A stretch of DNA of 64,000 nucleotides from the NCBI GenBank assembly GCA_007244375.1, contig SCVW01000016.1:62001-126000 (forward strand), given 5' to 3'. The stretch comes from Smithella sp. (GTDB lineage: Bacteria; Desulfobacterota; Syntrophia; Syntrophales; Smithellaceae). This document shows positions 26,670 to 37,119 of this stretch, one piece after another. Position 1 is the first letter of the stretch; every line of letters starts with the position of its first letter. Under the pieces are notes generated by a model that worked only from the letters and a program-made list of their open reading frames with translations, did no database searches and had not been told where the DNA came from. Both the position numbers and the translations under genes were made by a program.

Positions 26670-28202
26670 TTAATTTAAGCAGCTTCCTGATTCCAAAGTC
26701 TGTTTTACAACAACGCGGTCATCAAACGGTACTTTATCTGTTCCCAGAATCTGATAATCTTCATGACCCTTCCCTGCGATTAAAATTATATCTTCTTTTT
26801 GTGCCACACTTATAGCGGTCTCAATTGCTTTTCTTCGATCTGGTATTACCGTATAACTATGAGCGCCATTATTCAGCTGTAAATTGTCCGGCGATTTCTT
26901 TTGTATCTTGCCTTGATCAATTCCGGCTTCTATTTCGGCTATAATCGCCAACGGATCTTCCAGGCGGGGATTATCTGAAGTTACAATAGTCAAATCACTG
27001 AATGTTGTGGCGGCTTCACCCATAAGTGGCCTTTTACCGTGATCTCTGTTTCCGCCACAACCGAAAACGGTAATAATCTTTTTCTTTTTGAATTCTACAA
27101 GATTTTGTAGAACCTGCTTTAGCGCGTCCGGTTTATGCGCGTAATCTACGAGAATTGTAAAACCGGAAGAAGAATCAATCCTTTCGAGGCGTCCCGGCAC
27201 ATAAGACAGATTCTCTATTCCTGCCTTAATAGACGTTGAAGAAATTTGCAGAGCTTTCGCCGCTGCCACAGCGGCAAGAATGTTATAAATATTGAACTTG
27301 CCTACGAGCGGAGTCTGAATAGAAATGTTTTCTCCAGCCAGATTGATTACGGCTTTTATTCCAGACAAGGATAATTCATAGTTTTCGGCCCTAACTACGT
27401 TATTTTCCTCCATTCCGTAAGATAATGAAGGTAAAGTTACATCCTTCAGAATAGATTGTCCCCATTTATCATCGCCGTTAATTACAATTTTTTGCGGGAG
27501 AACTTTTTTGCTTTGAGATAATACTTCCGTAAAAAATCGTTTCTTGGCCTGAAAATAATTTTCCATCGTTAAGTGATAATCAAGATGCTCGTGGGAGAGA
27601 TTGGTGAATATACCTAAATCAAAATCGCAATCATCGATTCTTCTTAAATCAATAGCATGTGAAGAAACTTCTGCAATGACATGAGTAATACCTTCATCAG
27701 CCATTGTGCGCAATATTTTTTGCATTTCATAGGATTCCGGAGTAGTGTTAGGCGCAGGAAATATTTTATTATTATAACGGTAATTAACTGTGCCCAAAAC
27801 TCCGCATTTATAACCATCCTGATTCAGAATTGACTCCAGAAAATATGTAGTAGTCGTCTTACCGTTTGTGCCGGTAACTCCTATCAGGCATAATTGAGCG
27901 GATGGATTTCTGAAATAATTTCTGGCCAATATTCCCAATGCTCTTCTACTGTTTGTTACCTTAACTGCAGTTACGTTAGAAGAAGTTTTAATATCCTTCT
28001 CATGAACAACACAACATGCGCCTCGATCAATCGCCTGTGCAATATAATCATGCCCGTCGTGTTTTAATCCGGTAACTGCGACAAACAGAGCACTTTCTTC
28101 GCATGTATCCGCAGAATAACAGACAGAAGATATCTCTTGAAGAGAATCTCCGGAAATACTGATTACATCTAATCCTTCAATTAAGCGGTTCAGTTTCATC
28201 AA
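26670..28202 (-). CDS. murE: UDP-MurNAc-tripeptide synthetase MurE
   Basis: Mur ligase of 510 residues. Seen are GVTGTNGKTTTTYFLE, HVIAEVSSHAIDLRR, ILVDYAHKPDAL and VFGCGGNRDHGKRPLMGE. The DNPR motif (TSDNPRLEDP) marks enzymes that add meso-diaminopimelate, so the wall is probably the A1-gamma type usual in Gram-negative bacteria. The message starts MMK, so the first or second Met could initiate. Confidence 0.97.
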   Translation of the reverse strand: MMKLNRLIEGLDVISISGDSLQEISSVCYSADTCEESALFVAVTGLKHDGHDYIAQAIDRGACCVVHEKDIKTSSNVTAVKVTNSRRALGILARNYFRNPSAQLCLIGVTGTNGKTTTTYFLESILNQDGYKCGVLGTVNYRYNNKIFPAPNTTPESYEMQKILRTMADEGITHVIAEVSSHAIDLRRIDDCDFDLGIFTNLSHEHLDYHLTMENYFQAKKRFFTEVLSQSKKVLPQKIVINGDDKWGQSILKDVTLPSLSYGMEENNVVRAENYELSLSGIKAVINLAGENISIQTPLVGKFNIYNILAAVAAAKALQISSTSIKAGIENLSYVPGRLERIDSSSGFTILVDYAHKPDALKQVLQNLVEFKKKKIITVFGCGGNRDHGKRPLMGEAATTFSDLTIVTSDNPRLEDPLAIIAEIEAGIDQGKIQKKSPDNLQLNNGAHSYTVIPDRRKAIETAISVAQKEDIILIAGKGHEDYQILGTDKVPFDDRVVVKQTLESGSCLN

Positions 28203-28206
28203 AGCC

Positions 28207-30180
28207 TCAATTGTTCAACTCAAAGACAACATTACACACCCGCTCTTCTCCATATGGAGTATGGGCCGGCGGGTATTGACTTACAGCCCAGCCATTACCG
28301 GATATTTTAAGCTCTATTGATTCGGTCTGTGCTTTTTTCATCGCTTCCCTGAGAGTCAAACCAACAAAATTAGGCATGATAGATTCATCATCGCTGACAA
28401 CCTCTTGCGGAGCTAAGGTTTGCTGTGTTGAAACAAGCGCTACTTTATTTGGATTCTCTTCAAAGACAGGAGTTTCCCTGATATTTGTCTTGAAACAATT
28501 GAGTATCTGCTCACCGATATTTTTGAATACCGGAGCGGCGGCTACTCCACCCCATTTATCTCTCTGCGGTTCATCAAGCATTACCAAAATAGCAACTTGC
28601 GGATTGTCGGCGGGAAAGAATCCCATGAAAGATGTACGAACTTTCTCCGATGAATACACACCACGCTTAAAGTCGAATTTTTGTGAAGTTCCTGTTTTAC
28701 CGGCAACAGCAACATTAACAATACGCGCGCTCTTACCAGTTCCGTCCGGAGCACTGACTACTTCCGTAAGCATATTGGTAAGACGTTTGGCCACATTAGG
28801 TGAGACAACCTTACGCACGACCGTCGGCGTATATAATTTAACTAAACGATTATTCTTGTCGGCAACACCCCGCACAACGTAAGGCTTCATTAAAACTCCT
28901 TTGTTCGCAATGGCTGATACAGCAGTAATTAACTGAATTGCTGTAACTGAAATACCCTGACCGAAAGCAATCATGGCCGTATCGACCGGCACCCACTTAT
29001 TAACCGGCCTCACCAGCCCCGAAGACTCACCCAGCAAATCTATTCCCGTCTTCTCTCCAAAACCAAATTTCTGAATATAGTCATAAAATTTTTCCTTGCC
29101 CATCTTTTGAGCGATTTTCGCCGAGCCTATATTGCTGGAGTACTTTAATATATCCCTGACCGCCAGCATTCCGTAACGTTTTCTCTGTGCTTCATGAATA
29201 ACACGATTAGCCACCTTGTAATTTCCATTCTCACAGAAAAATCTGTCTGATTCTTTAATTATTTTTTCTTCCAAAGCAGCGGCCACCAAAAAAGGCTTAA
29301 AGGTTGATCCCGGATCAAAATTATCGGTAATGGCACGATTACGCCATCTCTCTGCCGTAATCCCTTTGATGTTATTGGGATTAAAACCCACCTGATTGGC
29401 AAGCGCCAAAATTTCCCCTGTCTTGGGGTCCATTACAATGGCTACACCGCCCTTGGCACCCTTGTCGAGAATAGCTTCTCTTAAATGGGTTTCCACAAGA
29501 TATTGAATCCGGTTATCTATGGTTAATACCAGATTTTTATTTTCACCTTTTTTTGTTTCATCTTTTTCCACACGTAAAAATAATTTCTTCCCTTTGGCAT
29601 CCCTCGCCCACGCCAACTTCTCCGGTTTTCCCTTCAAAGACTCATCATATTTTTTTTCGAGTCCTTCCAATCCGCTGGCATCCAAGCCGACAAACCCGAG
29701 CAAATGAGCAGCCAGTTCACCGTTCGGGTAAAAGCGCTTTGGCTCCTTCACCAGAAAAATACCTTCGATGTCCGCACTTTCCACTACGGCAGCTTGTTGC
29801 GGAGAAATTTTTCTGGCCAGCCAGCAAAATCTTCTCGGTGACGATATCTTTTTGTAAACCGACTGATTATCCAAATTAAGTATTTCGGCAACCTGTCTGG
29901 ATATCTTTACGGGATCAGCAATTTTGGAAGGATCGGCACAAACCGAATCGGACATAACCGACACGGCAAGTTTTTCGCCATTGCGATCAAAGATTATTCC
30001 TCTTTCCGGCTGCAACTGCAAAACAGTAGTATGCTGCCTTTGTGCCAATGATTTCAGTTTCTGACCGGATAAAACCTGCAATTGGAAAGCGCGTGATATC
30101 AAAGCAATAAAGAACACCAGGAACACCGAAAGAATAACGATTATTCTTATTTTCAGCCATTTTTTTGATTGGACTGCCAT
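28207..30180 (-). CDS. ftsI: Septal transpeptidase FtsI (PBP3) with PASTA domain
   Basis: Class B penicillin-binding protein of about 657 residues. An N-terminal membrane segment precedes the pedestal domain and the transpeptidase domain, with the catalytic serine in DPGSTFKPF, SSN in KYSSNIGSAK and the KTG motif in VAGKTGTSQK. A C-terminal PASTA domain (IMPNFVGLTLREAMKKAQ) is present. The ATG at 30180 is chosen because GGGAG lies 7 bases upstream; the ATG at 30186, overlapping ftsL, is only 1 base from that site. Confidence 0.95.
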   Translation of the reverse strand: MAVQSKKWLKIRIIVILSVFLVFFIALISRAFQLQVLSGQKLKSLAQRQHTTVLQLQPERGIIFDRNGEKLAVSVMSDSVCADPSKIADPVKISRQVAEILNLDNQSVYKKISSPRRFCWLARKISPQQAAVVESADIEGIFLVKEPKRFYPNGELAAHLLGFVGLDASGLEGLEKKYDESLKGKPEKLAWARDAKGKKLFLRVEKDETKKGENKNLVLTIDNRIQYLVETHLREAILDKGAKGGVAIVMDPKTGEILALANQVGFNPNNIKGITAERWRNRAITDNFDPGSTFKPFLVAAALEEKIIKESDRFFCENGNYKVANRVIHEAQRKRYGMLAVRDILKYSSNIGSAKIAQKMGKEKFYDYIQKFGFGEKTGIDLLGESSGLVRPVNKWVPVDTAMIAFGQGISVTAIQLITAVSAIANKGVLMKPYVVRGVADKNNRLVKLYTPTVVRKVVSPNVAKRLTNMLTEVVSAPDGTGKSARIVNVAVAGKTGTSQKFDFKRGVYSSEKVRTSFMGFFPADNPQVAILVMLDEPQRDKWGGVAAAPVFKNIGEQILNCFKTNIRETPVFEENPNKVALVSTQQTLAPQEVVSDDESIMPNFVGLTLREAMKKAQTESIELKISGNGWAVSQYPPAHTPYGEERVCNVVFELNN

Positions 30181-30182
30181 TA

Positions 30183-30530
30183 TCATTCTCCCGATTTCTT
30201 TAAAACAATTATTTGACTGCTATCAGGATAAGACATTTGCAATTTGTTTCTCACAATGCTCTCAATTCTCTGTGGTGATTTGAGCATTGCATATTCCAAT
30301 TTTATTTTTTTTTGTTCCTCCAACTTCTGTTCTCTGATGCTCAGCTCCGCAGCTATTTTATATTCCAATTCAGTCATACGAATGTGGGAACCGACGTAAA
30401 TTAAAGCAACAAACATGAACACAATGGCAAAAACAATAAATGTCGAATATCTGATTCCGAAAGAACCTTCGTTGGCTTCTTGAAAACGAGGGACAGCTCT
30501 TGTTTCAACAGATTGTGCGGATTGTGACAT
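30183..30530 (-). CDS. ftsL: Cell division protein FtsL
   Basis: Small bitopic protein of 115 residues. One membrane segment (about 27-46, YSTFIVFAIVFMFVALIYVG) is followed by a periplasmic coiled coil (about 50-90, EYKIAAELSIREQKLEEQKK) and a short tail resembling septum-formation-initiator proteins. Position between rsmH and ftsI is diagnostic, since the sequence itself is poorly conserved. Confidence 0.85.
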   Translation of the reverse strand: MSQSAQSVETRAVPRFQEANEGSFGIRYSTFIVFAIVFMFVALIYVGSHIRMTELEYKIAAELSIREQKLEEQKKIKLEYAMLKSPQRIESIVRNKLQMSYPDSSQIIVLKKSGE

Positions 30531-30531
30531 C

Positions 30532-31467
30532 TTAAACTCTCCGGGCTACGCGCAACTTGGCACTGCGAGCGCGTGGATTCGCCTTGATCTCCTCGGCTGT
30601 GGGAATCAGTGCTTTCCTTGTAACGTTTTCGAGTTTTGCTTCTTTTTGACAAACACAAAACGGCATATCTTTAGGACAAACACATTCTCCAGCCAAAGCA
30701 CGAAATTCATTTTTTACAATACGATCTTCCAACGAATGAAAAGAAATTATACAAAGACGCCCACCGGATTTCAGCGCATCAACAGCGGCATTAATTACCA
30801 GTTTGATATTCTCCAACTCTTTGTTGACAGCTATTCTTATGGCTTGAAAAGTTCTAGTAGCAGGATGAATCTTTTGCCTTTTCGCTTTTACAGGCATGCA
30901 GGAAGCAACTATTGCCGCTAGTTCTGTCGTAGTTTCAATCGGTGACAATTGCCTTTTCTTTGATATTGTCCTGGCTATTTTTGCGGCCATTTTTTCTTCT
31001 CCGTAAAACCTGATGATGTTTTCCAGTTCGTTTTGCGCGAAGCTATTGACAATATCGTAAGCGCTCAATTCCAGATTGCGATCCATACGCATATCAAGCG
31101 GCGCCTGTAGATTAAAACTAAAACCTCTTTCGGCTGCATCCAGTTGACGAGAAGAGACTCCCAAATCCAGAAGAATGCCATCAACTTTTTTTATATTTAA
31201 ATTTTCCAGCACTTTGCCTAAATCGGCAAAATTAGCTTTTATTAAAACCTTGCGTGAACCAAACTCCTTAAGCCTTGACTCTGCAAATCGCAAAGCTTCA
31301 TCATCGCAATCAATTCCTACCAGGAAAGCGTCTGTTTCTTTGAGTATCGCGTAAGAATGACCCGCACCCCCTATGGTACAATCCACATAAATTCCCGTTT
31401 TACTAACTAAAAGCAAATCAACAATTTCTTTAACCATCACCGGCTCGTGATAAAAGTCGGCAATCAT
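30532..31467 (-). CDS. rsmH: 16S rRNA m4C1402 methyltransferase RsmH
   Basis: SAM-dependent methyltransferase (MraW) of 311 residues that N4-methylates C1402 of 16S rRNA. Seen are HEPVMVKEIVDLL, the SAM loop VDCTIGGAGHSYAIL, VDGILLDLGVSSRQLD and the late CIISFHSLEDRIVK. It starts 3 bases after the mraZ stop. Confidence 0.97.
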   Translation of the reverse strand: MIADFYHEPVMVKEIVDLLLVSKTGIYVDCTIGGAGHSYAILKETDAFLVGIDCDDEALRFAESRLKEFGSRKVLIKANFADLGKVLENLNIKKVDGILLDLGVSSRQLDAAERGFSFNLQAPLDMRMDRNLELSAYDIVNSFAQNELENIIRFYGEEKMAAKIARTISKKRQLSPIETTTELAAIVASCMPVKAKRQKIHPATRTFQAIRIAVNKELENIKLVINAAVDALKSGGRLCIISFHSLEDRIVKNEFRALAGECVCPKDMPFCVCQKEAKLENVTRKALIPTAEEIKANPRARSAKLRVARRV

Positions 31468-31470
31468 GGT

Positions 31471-31917
31471 TTAAATTCCCAGATCAGCTATGAAGTCAGC
31501 ACATTTGTCAATCTCACTGGCGGCCTGTTTCATCCTTTCTTCGAAACGCTCTTTCGACCATATTTCAATATTCTTCAGCATGCCGGCCAGAACAATATCT
31601 TTTTCCAATTGGGCATATTCGCGCAAAGTCGGCGGTATAAGTACTCGTCCTTGCCCGTCAATATTGCAATCAACAGCTCCTGACATAAAAAAACGCTGGA
31701 ATGAACGCACTTCTTTGCGCAACTTGGATTGATGGGCTACCTTTTCCTCAATTATCAACCACTCATCGTAAGGAAAAACCATCAAGTACTGATCCCAGTT
31801 CGTAATCACGATCCGGTTTTCGTACTCCTCCGCAAAAATTTCACGGAATTTGGAGGGAAAAATTATTCTCCCCTTTTCATCAATAGTATGATGATATTGT
31901 CCCCTGAAAACAGACAT
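31471..31917 (-). CDS. mraZ: Transcriptional regulator MraZ
   Basis: AbrB-like regulator of about 148 residues with two tandem SpoVT-AbrB folds. The DxxxR motifs are seen as IDEKGRIIFPSKFRE and IDGQGRVLIPPTLRE. MraZ forms a ring and controls the dcw operon from repeated boxes upstream of its own gene; matching boxes are at 31925-31949. The ATG at 31917 follows GGAGG by 6 bases; an in-frame GTG precedes it. Confidence 0.95.
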   Translation of the reverse strand: MSVFRGQYHHTIDEKGRIIFPSKFREIFAEEYENRIVITNWDQYLMVFPYDEWLIIEEKVAHQSKLRKEVRSFQRFFMSGAVDCNIDGQGRVLIPPTLREYAQLEKDIVLAGMLKNIEIWSKERFEERMKQAASEIDKCADFIADLGI

Positions 31918-31924
31918 CACTTTC

Positions 31925-31949
31925 CTCCACGATAAGCCACTTTACTCCA
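31925..31949 (-). promoter_or_regulatory. MraZ-type operator, three boxes
   Basis: On the minus strand TGGAG, TGGCT and TGGAG begin exactly 10 bases apart (31949, 31939, 31929). MraZ in E. coli binds TGGGN repeats with 5-base spacers, the same 10-base period. The boxes fall between the predicted transcription start and the ribosome site, and the last overlaps that site. Binding is inferred. Confidence 0.65.
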
Positions 31950-31957
31950 CTGGCTCA

Positions 31958-31986
31958 ACTATAAAGACGACACTTGCCTTTGTCAA
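31958..31986 (-). promoter_or_regulatory. Sigma70 promoter of the dcw operon
   Basis: On the minus strand TTGACA (31986-31981) and TATAGT (31963-31958) are separated by exactly 17 bases. It is the strongest promoter match seen in the core region and would drive mraZ and the genes after it. Confidence 0.8.
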
Positions 31987-32131
31987 GCAAAAAATTTAAC
32001 TTTTTTCCGGGTTAAGTAACTTAAAATTACTGGGAAAATCCTGAAATAACAGAAGAGATTTCTTGTTCGATGAATAAAACAGCAGGCACAAAAAAATTAA
32101 TTTAGTAATTAAAGGCTTCTTTCAGTATTTT

Positions 32132-33214
32132 TTATTTTTGTTGTGACACATTAAGTTGTTGTATTGACTCATCATTAATACATCGATAACGATTTATAGC
32201 TTTAATGTGCTCCATCAATGAAGCTGAAAAAAAGTGTGAACCGTTATTTTTAGAAACAAAGTAAAGATGCTTTACAGGCGCCGGATATAGCACAGCCTTT
32301 AAGGATGACAAGCCGGGATTGGCAATTGGCCCCGGCGGTAAACCTCTTATTAAATAAGTATTATAAGGAGACTTTCTTTTTAAATGACTACGTAAAATTT
32401 TACCTCCAAAATTATCCAAATCATAAACGGCTGTGGGATCGCTTTGTAAACGCATTTTCTTCCTGAGTCTGTTGTGAAATACGGCTGAAATCATAGGTTT
32501 TTCAGCATAATCACCTGACTCTTTGCCGATTATAGAAGCAAAGGTCACAAACTGGTGAACGTCTAATTTCATCTCTTTAGCTCTTTTGATCATTTCCGGG
32601 GTAACTTTTTTCCAAAACTGATTAACCATTATTTTCATAATCTGGCGAGTACTCATCGAACGGTCAAAGAAATAAGTATCGGGGAAAAGATAACCTTCTA
32701 TTGAGTCCGCTTCAATACCTAAAGATTCAAGGAATTCTTCGTCGCCGGCCAGTTCAAAGAAATTTTCTTTATTAATCAATTTTCCCCTGATCAAAACTGC
32801 TGCTATTTCCCGCATAGACAAATCCTCGCGGATAACAACTTTATGAATTTTTATTTCTCCGCGCAATAATTTATCAATCATTGCTGCAGGAGTCAGAGAT
32901 GTATTGAATTCATACTCACCGGAACGAATGGAACGTGTGGCCCTTTTCATAAAGGCCAGACTATAAAAGAAAACACGGTTTTTGATCAATCCCGCCTGAT
33001 TGAGTATTTCAGTGACTTTTAAAAAACCGGAACCTGTTGGTATATCAACAACTACATTCAGGTTTCTTTTATCAATAGAACTGGTTGAATAATTTATCAA
33101 AAGCACAAAAAAAAGCGCAATAACCAAAAAGGATATCAAAACAGAGCGACTAATTTTGTTTATAAAAAAATCTCTCTTAAAAAATCCGGACGAAAAAATT
33201 TTATTCACTTGCAT
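32132..33214 (-). CDS. mltG: Endolytic transglycosylase MltG
   Basis: Membrane-anchored lytic transglycosylase of 360 residues (YceG family). An N-terminal membrane segment (about 24-45) is followed by a LysM-like region and the catalytic domain, with FASIIGKESGDYAEKPMIS (catalytic Glu in KES), VFHNRLRKKMRLQSDPTAVY and NTYLIRGLPPGPIANPG. It cuts nascent glycan strands. It lies 94 bases after ruvX on the same strand and upstream of the dcw promoter. Confidence 0.93.
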   Translation of the reverse strand: MQVNKIFSSGFFKRDFFINKISRSVLISFLVIALFFVLLINYSTSSIDKRNLNVVVDIPTGSGFLKVTEILNQAGLIKNRVFFYSLAFMKRATRSIRSGEYEFNTSLTPAAMIDKLLRGEIKIHKVVIREDLSMREIAAVLIRGKLINKENFFELAGDEEFLESLGIEADSIEGYLFPDTYFFDRSMSTRQIMKIMVNQFWKKVTPEMIKRAKEMKLDVHQFVTFASIIGKESGDYAEKPMISAVFHNRLRKKMRLQSDPTAVYDLDNFGGKILRSHLKRKSPYNTYLIRGLPPGPIANPGLSSLKAVLYPAPVKHLYFVSKNNGSHFFSASLMEHIKAINRYRCINDESIQQLNVSQQK

Positions 33215-33308
33215 CTTCTCTATTTCTTTTCTGTTTATGTAACAACTGATTCATCATAAGTATTATTTCTATTTATTTTCCATACTTCTTGTGAAATTAA
33301 TTTTTTAA

Positions 33309-33722
33309 TTATTTGGCTATAGAGTCGAGATATTCTTGAAGAATCAGAGAGGCGGCTAGTTTATCAATTTTTTCTTTTCTTCTTTTCCAATGTATACCGG
33401 ATTTAATTAATATTTCTTCAGCTTCTTTGGTAGAAAGTGTTTCCGGCCATTTAATAACCGGCAAGGAAAAAGCCTTCTTTAACTGCTCAGAAAAACGATT
33501 TACTTTTTCGCACTGGATACCTTCCGAACCATCAAGACGAACAGGATAACCTATCACAATCTTCTCAACATTGTAATTTTTAATCAGATTATCCAGGATA
33601 TCCCAATCATGTTTCCTGCTTTTTCTGATAATAGTGGGCAATCCCTGTGCTGTCATTCCCAGTTCGTCGCAAACAGCAGCCCCAATTTTTTTTTCGCCGT
33701 AATCCAAACCTAGTATACGCAA
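33309..33722 (-). CDS. ruvX: Putative pre-16S rRNA nuclease YqgF/RuvX
   Basis: RNase H-fold nuclease of 137 residues. Seen are the first strand acidic motif ILGLDYGEKKIGAAVCDE, VIGYPVRLDGSEG and the closing IDKLAASLILQEYLD with its conserved Asp. Members process pre-16S rRNA or resolve Holliday junctions. Pairing with mltG is common in bacteria. Confidence 0.93.
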   Translation of the reverse strand: MRILGLDYGEKKIGAAVCDELGMTAQGLPTIIRKSRKHDWDILDNLIKNYNVEKIVIGYPVRLDGSEGIQCEKVNRFSEQLKKAFSLPVIKWPETLSTKEAEEILIKSGIHWKRRKEKIDKLAASLILQEYLDSIAK

Positions 33723-33906
33723 ATATAACCTCTTGACTCGACACCTCTAACAATTTACGCTAATATTTTCAATCATTAAATCACCGACAGTGTTCTCCTG
33801 TTATTATAAACCTTAACAAAACAAACACACAACAAATTATAAGTTGTGAAAAATTGAGGAGTTTGTTATTTTTATAAATATTCATTCATGTCAAACAGGT
33901 AAATAT

Positions 33907-35820
33907 ATGAAACATTTCGTTCTGGGCACAGCCGGTCATGTTGACCACGGAAAAACGGCATTAATTAAAGCACTTACCGGAACAGACACAGATCGTTTGA
34001 AAGAAGAAAAAAAAAGGGGCATTACCATTGAACTCGGGTTTGCTTCGCTTGCTCTTCCATCCGGTCAGACACTAGGTATTGTGGATGTTCCCGGCCATGA
34101 AAAATTCATAAAAAACATGGTTTCCGGCGCGGCAGGCATAGATTTAGTCATGATGGTCATTGCCGCCGATGAAGGTATCATGCCACAAACGAAAGAACAT
34201 CTACAAATTTGTTCTCTTTTGGGAATTTCCAAGGGTGTTATTGCCTTGACTAAAATTGACCTTGTGGAAGAAGACTGGCTAGAATTGGTCCAATCAGAAA
34301 TTACTGACATTCTGAAAGGCACTTTTTTAGAAGACGCACCAATTATACCTGTATCTGCTATTAAACAAAAAGGACTTTCTGATCTTGTCAAAGCAATCGA
34401 TGCTACTGTAAGTAAAATCGATGAAAAAGCTAATGATGGAATTTTTCGGCTGCCCGTGGACCGCGTGTTTACAATGAAAGGTTTCGGCACCGTCGTTACC
34501 GGCACACTTGTCTCCGACCATATTAAAACCAATGAAGAAGTGGAAATACTTCCTCGAGGTATAACCGCCCGTATCAGAGGTCTGCAGGTGCATAACCATC
34601 CGGTTGATGAAGCCTGGGTCGGTCAACGTACAGCTATTAATCTTCAAGGCATCGAAAAATCGGCTATTGAACGCGGCAATGTTCTTGTTCGCCCTAAAAC
34701 AATATGGCCATCGCAGAGATTAGATACTTATGTCGAATTTCTTGCCTCCAATTCTAAAAGTATAAAGAATCGGACCCTTGTTCGTCTGCACACGGGAACA
34801 AGCGAAATTATCGCCCGTATAACATTACTGGATAAAGATGAACTTACGCCGGGACAAGACGGATTTGCGCAGCTAATTTTGGCTAGTAAAGATGTCGTTG
34901 TTGCCGGCGATCATTTTGTTTTACGAAGCTATTCCCCGGTTACAACAATCGGTGGAGGACGGATTATTGATCCTCTTCCCTTAAAACACAAAAGACAAAA
35001 TGAAAAAATCATTGCCGATCTTAATATATTACGAAACGGACCACTTCCGGAGAGAATTTCCGTAATCATGGAAAGGACGGGATTTTCCGGTATCAATTTG
35101 CGCGGACTTAATTTTCGTCTTGGCGTACACATGAAAAAAATTCGTGATGCATTGGAAAATCTATTTTCCGAAAGAAAAGCGATCCTTCTGGATAGCGAGG
35201 ATACAACCGTTATATCCGCTTTATTTTACAATCAGTTGGAAGAACTTATCGGTAAAGATCTTGCCACCTATCATACAAAAAACCCTTTACTGAACGGCAT
35301 CTCCAAAGAGCAACTCAAAGAAACACTAGGTCGTTCCATTTCTTCAAAACTCTTTAATTTGGTATTGCGGAATCTTGTTAAAAATGAAATTATTGTTGTC
35401 GATAAAGACAATGTTCGTTTGGCAAAGCATAAGGTGCAACTTGCCGATGATCTGGATTCTATGCGTAGAAACATAGCCCGGATTTATAACGACGCAGGAC
35501 TTACACCTCCTTACCTGACTGACGTTATCAATGATTTCAAAGATCAAAAAGACAAAGCGCAAAGTATAATTAAACTGATGCTCAAAGACGGAGATTTAAT
35601 TAAAATCAACGAAGATCTGTGCTTTGCCCGCGGACCACTTAATAAATTACATGAAGATTATAAATCAATGCTGACAAAAGACGGCAAGGCAACACCGGCA
35701 ACATTCAAAGATTTAACCGGTCTTTCCCGCAAATATATAATTCCTCTGATGGAATATTTTGATATGAGCAAACTAACTGTCCGGGTGGGCGATCACCGCA
35801 TATTAAGAGAAAAAATATGA
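33907..35820 (+). CDS. selB: Selenocysteine-specific elongation factor SelB
   Basis: Translation GTPase of 637 residues that delivers Sec-tRNA to UGA codons with a SECIS element. Seen are G1 [18 protein letters not shown]2/G3 [14 protein letters not shown] and [13 protein letters not shown]4 TKID, then EF-Tu-like domains 2 and 3 and C-terminal winged helices (from about residue 360). Its presence implies the organism makes selenoproteins; selA, selC and selD are not in this window. It is divergent from ruvX. Confidence 0.96.
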   Translation: MKHFVLGTAGHVDHGKTALIKALTGTDTDRLKEEKKRGITIELGFASLALPSGQTLGIVDVPGHEKFIKNMVSGAAGIDLVMMVIAADEGIMPQTKEHLQICSLLGISKGVIALTKIDLVEEDWLELVQSEITDILKGTFLEDAPIIPVSAIKQKGLSDLVKAIDATVSKIDEKANDGIFRLPVDRVFTMKGFGTVVTGTLVSDHIKTNEEVEILPRGITARIRGLQVHNHPVDEAWVGQRTAINLQGIEKSAIERGNVLVRPKTIWPSQRLDTYVEFLASNSKSIKNRTLVRLHTGTSEIIARITLLDKDELTPGQDGFAQLILASKDVVVAGDHFVLRSYSPVTTIGGGRIIDPLPLKHKRQNEKIIADLNILRNGPLPERISVIMERTGFSGINLRGLNFRLGVHMKKIRDALENLFSERKAILLDSEDTTVISALFYNQLEELIGKDLATYHTKNPLLNGISKEQLKETLGRSISSKLFNLVLRNLVKNEIIVVDKDNVRLAKHKVQLADDLDSMRRNIARIYNDAGLTPPYLTDVINDFKDQKDKAQSIIKLMLKDGDLIKINEDLCFARGPLNKLHEDYKSMLTKDGKATPATFKDLTGLSRKYIIPLMEYFDMSKLTVRVGDHRILREKI

Positions 35821-35884
35821 ACAATGAATAAATTAAAGAAACATTTTCACATGTTACAAGTGGTAAAACTTTAAGGAAAATTTG

Positions 35885-35912
35885 TTTGCACCTTTGGAAA
35901 TAAAGATATAAT
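35885..35912 (+). promoter_or_regulatory. Promoter of the YhaM-like gene
   Basis: TTTGCA (35885-35890) and a consensus TATAAT (35907-35912) are separated by 16 bases. A short palindromic TTAACGTTAACG lies between this promoter and the gene. Confidence 0.6.
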
Positions 35913-35989
35913 AGATTCCCAAAAATATTTTTCTCATTAACGTTAACGATGGTAAATGAATATGGATTCTCGGGAAAGGCAAGAAAAAT

Positions 35990-36943
35990 TTGCAGACTAA
36001 AGAAATTTATCTCAAAGACATCAAACAGGGTGATAAGGTAGCTTCAACCTTTTTGGCCGTTGAAAAAAATATGGCTTTTTCTTTAAAAGGTTCTCCTTAT
36101 TTGAATGTGCGCCTGAAGGATAAAACCGGTGAACTTGACGGAAAAGTTTGGGACAATGCTATTGAACTGGACCAGCAATTTAAAAAAGGCGATGTAATTT
36201 ATATTGAAGGGAAAGCCGCCAATTATAAAAATTCCATTCAAATATCCATCATCAAAATCAGGAAATTCGTATGGGAAGATGTGGAACCTACCGATTATAT
36301 ACCGGCAGTAAAAAGTAATGTTATTGATATGTTTAACGAAATACTATCTTTTGCTGAGAAAATTCAAACCAAACCACTGCAAGATTTGCTTTTTGCTTTC
36401 CTGCATGATCAGAAAATCGCAGAGCTTTTTCAGCGGGCACCCGCAGCAAAAGGCTTTCACCACACTTATTTAGGCGGACTTTTGGAGCATACACTTTCGG
36501 TCGTACGTTTATTAGAAAAAGTTTGCGAACATTACCCTATTCTCAACAAAGACATGGTTATTGCCGGAGGAATTCTACACGATATCGGCAAAATATATGA
36601 ATTTTCTTACGATCACATAATAGACTACAGCGACGAAGGAAGGCTGATCGGACACATTGTTATGGGCGTAGAAATGATCGATAAAAAAATTGCTGTTATT
36701 GATGACTTTCCTCAGCAATTAGCTTTGGAATTACGCCATATTATATTAAGTCATCATGGAGAATTCGAATTCGGTTCCCCCAAGCGTCCAAAGACTCTGG
36801 AAGCGCTCGTCGTCCATTATATTGACGATCTTGATGCTAAATTTAATGCTTTTCAAACATTTATCGATGATTCTACTAATGGTGATTCCGATTGGACAAA
36901 CTATAACCGTCTTCTGGACCGTTTTATTTATAAAAGGAAATAA
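35990..36943 (+). CDS. YhaM-like OB-fold/HD-domain 3'-5' exoribonuclease
   Basis: Protein of 317 residues. An N-terminal OB-fold (about 15-95, SPYLNVRLKDKTGELDGKVW) is followed by an HD phosphohydrolase domain (GGLLEHTLSVVRL, GGILHDIGKIYE, later LSHHGEFEFG). This layout matches the YhaM family of 3'-5' exoribonucleases. The start is a TTG at 35990; upstream ATGs are out of frame, and one opens a 12-codon reading frame that overlaps the start. Confidence 0.85.
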   Translation: MQTKEIYLKDIKQGDKVASTFLAVEKNMAFSLKGSPYLNVRLKDKTGELDGKVWDNAIELDQQFKKGDVIYIEGKAANYKNSIQISIIKIRKFVWEDVEPTDYIPAVKSNVIDMFNEILSFAEKIQTKPLQDLLFAFLHDQKIAELFQRAPAAKGFHHTYLGGLLEHTLSVVRLLEKVCEHYPILNKDMVIAGGILHDIGKIYEFSYDHIIDYSDEGRLIGHIVMGVEMIDKKIAVIDDFPQQLALELRHIILSHHGEFEFGSPKRPKTLEALVVHYIDDLDAKFNAFQTFIDDSTNGDSDWTNYNRLLDRFIYKRK

Positions 36944-37035
36944 ACCTTGTTCGGGCTTATCCGGTTATCAATGAATTTGAACTTGATTTTTTAGGAAAAA
37001 AGATATTATGAAACATCTATCATAAAAATACAATT

Positions 37036-37060
37036 AAAGAGCAACCAAACGCTCTTTTTT
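37036..37060 (+). terminator. Rho-independent terminator
   Basis: Arms AAAGAGC and GCTCTTT with an 8-base loop, running into six T. It ends the YhaM-like transcript before the acyl-CoA ligase gene. Confidence 0.8.
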
Positions 37061-37119
37061 GATTAATTGTAGATTATCTACACAAGAAAAAATCGTTTAC
37101 AAGAAGAAAGGATGGAATC

